Positions 60,495 to 64,000 of a stretch of 64,000 nucleotides of DNA are shown here, piece by piece. The first letter of the stretch is position 1, and each line of letters opens with the position of its first letter. The position numbers were made by a program, and so were the translations under genes. Source of the stretch: Nonomuraea fuscirosea (GTDB lineage Bacteria; Actinomycetota; Actinomycetes; Streptosporangiales; Streptosporangiaceae). The notes beneath the pieces are model-generated. The model worked only from the letters and a program-made list of their open reading frames with translations. It made no database searches and was not told the origin of the DNA. The DNA is taken from contig NZ_PVNG01000034.1 of NCBI RefSeq assembly GCF_003001935.1, positions 1 through 64,000 on the forward strand, in the 5' to 3' direction.

Positions 60495-61097
60495 CCCCAC
60501 CCACTCGCCGGGCGATGCCGGGAATCTGTCGGGTGCTTCGCCTGAGTGGTGTTGGGGCCCTGCCAAGGTTTTGCTGGGCGACGTCGAGTCCGTCGGGCGT
60601 TAGGCGGATGGCGCTGGGCGACAGCGGACATGGGCGGGCGGTGCCGACGGGGCCGGGCTTGGTGGGTTGGTGCGGTGGAAGCCGAGTGGAGTCGGGGTCC
60701 GGCGGACTCGGTCGGGTGGTGCCGAGTGGAGCGGGGCTTGGTCGGGCGGTGCCGATGGAGCGGGGCTTGGTCGGGTGGTGCTGGGGAGTGTCGGGTGGTG
60801 TCGAGTCGAGTCGGGTTTAGGAGGACTCGGTGGAGTGGTGCCGTAGTGCGGGGCGTGGCCGGGTGGGCCGAGGGAGTGCTGGGTGGAGTCGGGGTCCGAC
60901 GGCTCTGGGCGGGTGGTGCCGGTGGGGCCGGACTTGGTCGAGTGGTGCTGGGAAGCGTCGGAGTGGAGTCGGGGTTGGCGGGGGCTGTTGGGGGAGTGTC
61001 TAGCTGAGGTGGGTTGAGGGCGTTTGATGGGTGGTGAGGGCGGGCGGGTCCGGGGTGTGGGCGGGGTGGGGTGATCGGGTTGAAGTAGGGTGCGGCC
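60495..61097 (+). repeat. Degenerate ~30-bp tandem repeats filling a 600-bp spacer
   Basis: From about 60634 to 60970 units of about 29-30 bp (some about 48) share CGGG(T/C)GGTGCCGA...GGGGCTTGGT. Two neighbours near 60716 and 60746 are almost identical. The + strand is strongly G/T-rich. No gene is supportable; frames through the tract are repeat-derived. Confidence 0.75.
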
Positions 61098-62054
61098 ATG
61101 TTCGCCGTAACCGCCACACAGACCGATCCCGACAACCCGCTCGCCGGCCTGACGCTGGGTGAGCGCCCCGAGCCGGAGGCGCCTGAGGGGTGGACGACCG
61201 TTTCGGTGCGTGCTGCCGCGCTCAACCATCACGACGTGTGGACGCTCAAGGGCGTCGGCATCCGGCAGGACCGGCTGCCGATCGTGCTCGGCTGCGACGC
61301 CGCCGGGGTGGACGAGGACGGCAACGAGGTCATCGTGCACTCCGTGATCGGCACCGGCGCCGACGAGACGCTCGATCCCAAGCGCACACTGCTGTCCGAG
61401 CAGCATGACGGCACGTTCGCCGAGCGGGTGGCCGTGCCGCGCCGCAACCTGGTGCCCAAGCCGGCCTCGCTAGGCTTCGAGCACGCGGCCTGCCTGCCGA
61501 CGGCGTGGCTGACCGCGTACCGGATGTTGTTCGACAAGGCCGGGCTGGAGCCCGGCTCCACCGTGCTGGTGCAGGGCGCCGGCGGCGGCGTGGCCACCGC
61601 GGTGATCGCGCTCGGCCGGGCCGCCGGATACCGGATCTGGGCCACCAGCCGTTCGGAGAGCAAGCGGGAACGGGCCCGGCAACTCGGCGCCGACCAGGTC
61701 TTCGAGCCGGGCGCGCGGCTGCCGGAACGGGTGGACGCGGTCATGGAGACCGTCGGCCAGGCCACCTGGGACCACTCGCTCAAGTCGCTCAAGCCCGGCG
61801 GGCGCATCGTCGTCTCCGGCGCCACCAGCGGCGCGGTTCCGCCCGCCGACCTGAACCGGGTCTTCTTCCTGCAGCTGTCCGTGGTCGGTTCCACGATGGG
61901 GACGCGGGAGCAGCTGGGGCGGCTGGCGGTGTTCCTGGAGCAGACGGGGCTGCGGCCGGAGATCGACCGGGTGCTGCCGCTGGCCGAGGCGCGCGACGGG
62001 TTCGCCGCCATGGCGTCGGGGGAGATCTTCGGCAAGATCGTCTTCACCGTCTGA
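61098..62054 (+). CDS. Zinc-independent quinone-oxidoreductase-like dehydrogenase (MDR family)
   Basis: The 318-residue protein has the MDR layout: an N-terminal GroES-like domain (ALNHHDVWTLKG, LGCDAAGVV-like GCDAAGVDEDG), AACLPTAWLTAYRML, the Rossmann loop VQGAGGGVATA and a C-terminal FAAMASGEIFGKIV. The structural-zinc Cys cluster is absent, as in quinone oxidoreductases. The substrate is unknown. Confidence 0.85.
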   Translation: MFAVTATQTDPDNPLAGLTLGERPEPEAPEGWTTVSVRAAALNHHDVWTLKGVGIRQDRLPIVLGCDAAGVDEDGNEVIVHSVIGTGADETLDPKRTLLSEQHDGTFAERVAVPRRNLVPKPASLGFEHAACLPTAWLTAYRMLFDKAGLEPGSTVLVQGAGGGVATAVIALGRAAGYRIWATSRSESKRERARQLGADQVFEPGARLPERVDAVMETVGQATWDHSLKSLKPGGRIVVSGATSGAVPPADLNRVFFLQLSVVGSTMGTREQLGRLAVFLEQTGLRPEIDRVLPLAEARDGFAAMASGEIFGKIVFTV

Positions 62055-62127
62055 ATAAGTGACGGGTTACTTCTGACGCTTCCGGGTGATACAAGAGGTA
62101 AGCGGTGGTGTCACCCGGGAGGTTGTC

Positions 62128-62991
62128 ATGATGGACATCGAGCCCTTCGGCCCCGGGTCGATGCACTGGGACACGACCGGCGAATACCGCAACCTGCTCG
62201 TGGCCGGCAGCGCGCTCGTGCTCCAGACCATGCATCCGGCGGTCGGCGCGGCGGTGGCCGAGCACTCCACGTACAAGAGCGATCCGTGGGGGCGGCTGGA
62301 GCGCACGCTGGTGTCCGTGCAGAAATGGGTGTACGGCGGCGCCGACGGCCCGGCCGAGGGCCGGCGGCTCAGGGAGCTGCACAAGCCGATCAGCGGAGTG
62401 GACGAGAGCGGCCGGCACTACCACGCGCTGAACGGCGAGGCGTGGACCTGGGTGCACCTGTCGCTGTTCGAGCGGTTCATCGTGCTCAACCGCTATTTCG
62501 GCACCCCGTTCACCCGCGAGCAGGAGCGGCGCTTCTACGCCGAGTCGCGGCAGCTCGGCGCGATCCTACGGGTGCCCGAGCGGGAGCTGCCCGAGGACCT
62601 CGACGGGTTCTGGCGCTACTTCGACCGGATGGTGGCCGAGCGGCTGGAGGCGCATCCGACGGCGCTCGACGTGCTCTCGGTCATGCGCGGCACCCCGGCG
62701 CCGCCGGGGCTGCCCGCTCCGCTGCGCCGGTTGTGGACGCCGGTCGGGGCCGGGGCGGGGGAGTTCAGCTATTTCCTCACCGTCGGCACCCTGCCTTCCG
62801 CCGTACGACGGAAGCTCGGGCTGCGGTGGACGGGCCGGGAGGAGCGGCGGCTGCGGCATCTCGGGCACGCCGTGGCCATGCTGACCCCGCGCCTGCCTGA
62901 GCGTCTGCGTTACATGCCCATCGCCTATCACGCCCGCAAGGCCGCCCGGAGCTCCCGTCGCGCCGGCCGCGACCAGCTCCGCTCCGCTTGA
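62128..62991 (+). CDS. MpaB-like (DUF2236) heme-type oxygenase
   Basis: The 287-residue protein starts at ATG 62128, five bases after GGGAGG. The family signature runs VAGSALVLQTMHPAVGAAV, then WVHLSLFERFIVLNRYFG and a late YMPIAYHARKAAR. Relatives include latex-clearing and mycophenolic-acid pathway oxygenases; the substrate here is unknown. Confidence 0.8.
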   Translation: MMDIEPFGPGSMHWDTTGEYRNLLVAGSALVLQTMHPAVGAAVAEHSTYKSDPWGRLERTLVSVQKWVYGGADGPAEGRRLRELHKPISGVDESGRHYHALNGEAWTWVHLSLFERFIVLNRYFGTPFTREQERRFYAESRQLGAILRVPERELPEDLDGFWRYFDRMVAERLEAHPTALDVLSVMRGTPAPPGLPAPLRRLWTPVGAGAGEFSYFLTVGTLPSAVRRKLGLRWTGREERRLRHLGHAVAMLTPRLPERLRYMPIAYHARKAARSSRRAGRDQLRSA

Positions 62992-62997
62992 CGGCCC

Positions 62998-63090
62998 CCG
63001 GCTCACGTCGCCCCGGCGGCCAACCGCTCACGCTCGTCCCAGCGGCCTCCGGCTCACGCTCGCCCCGGCGGTCACCGGTTCGCTCCGCCT
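62998..63090. repeat. ~26-bp degenerate tandem repeat
   Basis: About three and a half units with CGGCTCACGCTCGCCCCGGCGG lie between the MpaB-like gene and the end of the PadR gene. Here the C-rich strand is the + strand, unlike most arrays in this window. Confidence 0.7.
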
Positions 63091-63117
63091 GGATGCGGGG
63101 GTGCGGGCGGAACGGGG

Positions 63118-63870
63118 TCAGCGGTCGAGGATGTCGTGGATGGTGCGGCTGGTCTCGTGCAGCGTCGTACGCAGCTCGTTCAGCTGCTCCGGAGTGAGCC
63201 GGGCCTGCGACGCCTCCTCGCGGACCTGGGCGACGAAGTCGGCCAGCAGTTCGCCCAGCTCGGCGTCCAGTTCGGCCCGGTTGGCCGGCCCGCCGGACGG
63301 TTGGCCGCCGAGCGTCGCCCAGACCTCCGACCAGATCCGGCGCCACTCGCCGCTGAGCCGCTCGCCCTCGTCCTGCCAGTGGGTGGCGTGTTCCATCCAC
63401 TGCCGCTTCTGCTGCTCCCGCAGGCGCCTGATGTCCTCTTTCTGCTTCTGGCGCATCCGCCTGGTGTCCTCGGCCGCGCCCGTGCGCACGTCCTTGGCCA
63501 TCCGGGTCAGCTCGTCGCGCAGCGACTTGACCGTGTCGCGGACGTCCTCCTTGACCTCGCGGGCGATGTCGCGCACGGAGGCGGAGATCTCCTGCTCCAG
63601 GTCGTCGAGCTCGTCGAGCCGGGCGTTCAGCTCCTCGCGGCCCTTGTCGGTGATCGAGAACACCTTCTTGCCCTCGACCACCTCGTGCGTCACGAGGCCC
63701 TCCTCCTCCAGGCGGGCCAGGCGCGGATAGATCGTGCCGGGGGAGGGCGAGTAGACGCCGAGGAAGCGGTCCTGCAGCAGCCGGATGACCTCGTAGCCGT
63801 GGCGCGGGCTCTCCTCCAGCAGCTTGAGCAGGTACAGCCGGAGCCGGCCGTGACCGAAGACAGGGCTCAT
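63118..63870 (-). CDS. PadR-family regulator with long coiled coil
   Basis: The 250-residue protein has an N-terminal PadR winged helix (HGYEVIRLLQDRFLGVYSPSPGTIY in parts) followed by an unusually long, charged, helical C-terminal half rich in Arg, Glu and Lys, with a Gly-rich break near residue 190. Its ATG overlaps the upstream DUF4097 stop, so the pair is coupled and may form one signalling unit. Confidence 0.88.
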   Translation of the reverse strand: MSPVFGHGRLRLYLLKLLEESPRHGYEVIRLLQDRFLGVYSPSPGTIYPRLARLEEEGLVTHEVVEGKKVFSITDKGREELNARLDELDDLEQEISASVRDIAREVKEDVRDTVKSLRDELTRMAKDVRTGAAEDTRRMRQKQKEDIRRLREQQKRQWMEHATHWQDEGERLSGEWRRIWSEVWATLGGQPSGGPANRAELDAELGELLADFVAQVREEASQARLTPEQLNELRTTLHETSRTIHDILDR

Positions 63871-64000
63871 TCCTTCTCTCCCTTGAGCAGCGTGACCTCG
63901 CCTGAGACCGTGATCGCCGACAGCGAGGCCATGCCGCCACCCAGCCGTCCCGACAGCGTCTTGGAGCCGGGGTTGTTCGTGTTGGACAGTCCGTCGAAGG
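63867..64000 (-). CDS. DUF4097 family protein, C-terminal end only
   Basis: The window's last 134 bases encode, on the - strand, a C-terminus reading FDGLSNTNNPGSK, LSGRLGGGMASL and ITVSGEVTLLKGEKE before TGA. The pattern of short strands matches DUF4097 beta-solenoid proteins. The 5' part is beyond the window. Its stop overlaps the PadR start (ATGA). Confidence 0.75.
   Translation of the reverse strand, partial: FDGLSNTNNPGSKTLSGRLGGGMASLSAITVSGEVTLLKGEKE

Overview
The window comes from a high-GC Gram-positive chromosome. A WhiB regulator, a SigR/RsrA thiol-oxidation pair, a DasR-type GntR regulator, a nickel superoxide dismutase with its maturation protease, a PASTA-domain Ser/Thr kinase and a Streptomyces-type PHO box together point to an actinobacterium. 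A member of the Streptosporangiales is my best guess, but that is inference. Gene order from rsgA through aroA, an SRAP gene, sigR-rsrA, a 70-residue biotinyl protein, pdtaS and whiB1 to a lipid kinase matches, with many extra genes between, the M. tuberculosis Rv3228-Rv3218 neighbourhood.

Layout. 1-1.2 kb: the end of an rRNA operon (5S RNA and terminator), a heptamer repeat and a decayed gene. 1.2-11 kb: a secreted beta-lactamase-fold hydrolase, the pstSCAB phosphate operon with an atypical response regulator and a PHO box, a low-molecular-weight tyrosine phosphatase with a fructosamine-kinase-like protein, and a TetR regulator divergent from a beta-helix protein. 11-20 kb: hisN, a thioesterase, rsgA, aroA, SRAP, a DksA/TraR-type protein and a methyltransferase, with long gene-free tracts of degenerate tandem repeats. 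20-27 kb: sigR-rsrA, an epimerase, a tiny membrane peptide followed by two membrane HD-domain proteins, and biotin carboxylase plus biotinyl carrier. 27-34 kb: a Ser/Thr kinase, a ThDP enzyme, a histidine kinase/response regulator/DUF4097 operon, and bioD. 34-45 kb: dasR, pdtaS, whiB1, a lipid kinase, an RsbW/SigB-type pair, sodN/sodX, a CGNR zinc-finger protein, a polar amino-acid ABC transporter and malic enzyme. 45-57 kb: an NsdA-like regulator followed by six tandem secreted S1-family protease paralogues. 57-64 kb: a thiolase-like protein, a VapBC-type toxin-antitoxin pair, an anchored protein of unknown function, a quinone-oxidoreductase-like protein, an MpaB-like protein, and a PadR/DUF4097 pair running off the end.

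The most unusual region is the protease array (47.4-57.0 kb). All six proteins keep the catalytic His and Asp, but in four of the six the nucleophilic Ser is Asp or Ala. These four also share TTG start codons, and two or three share promoter-proximal DNA. The best candidate for a new system is therefore a family of secreted pseudoproteases beside two intact relatives.

The second theme is repeats. At least ten unrelated tandem arrays (units of 7 to 36 bp, mostly G/T-rich on the + strand) fill spacers, run into stop codons and, in aroA, appear to have become an in-frame 90-residue Pro/Thr/Ser-rich insertion inside the enzyme. Other points are a probable CTG start for rsgA, two possible SigR isoforms from a SigR-type promoter, and a receiver domain lacking its phospho-acceptor beside the pst genes.
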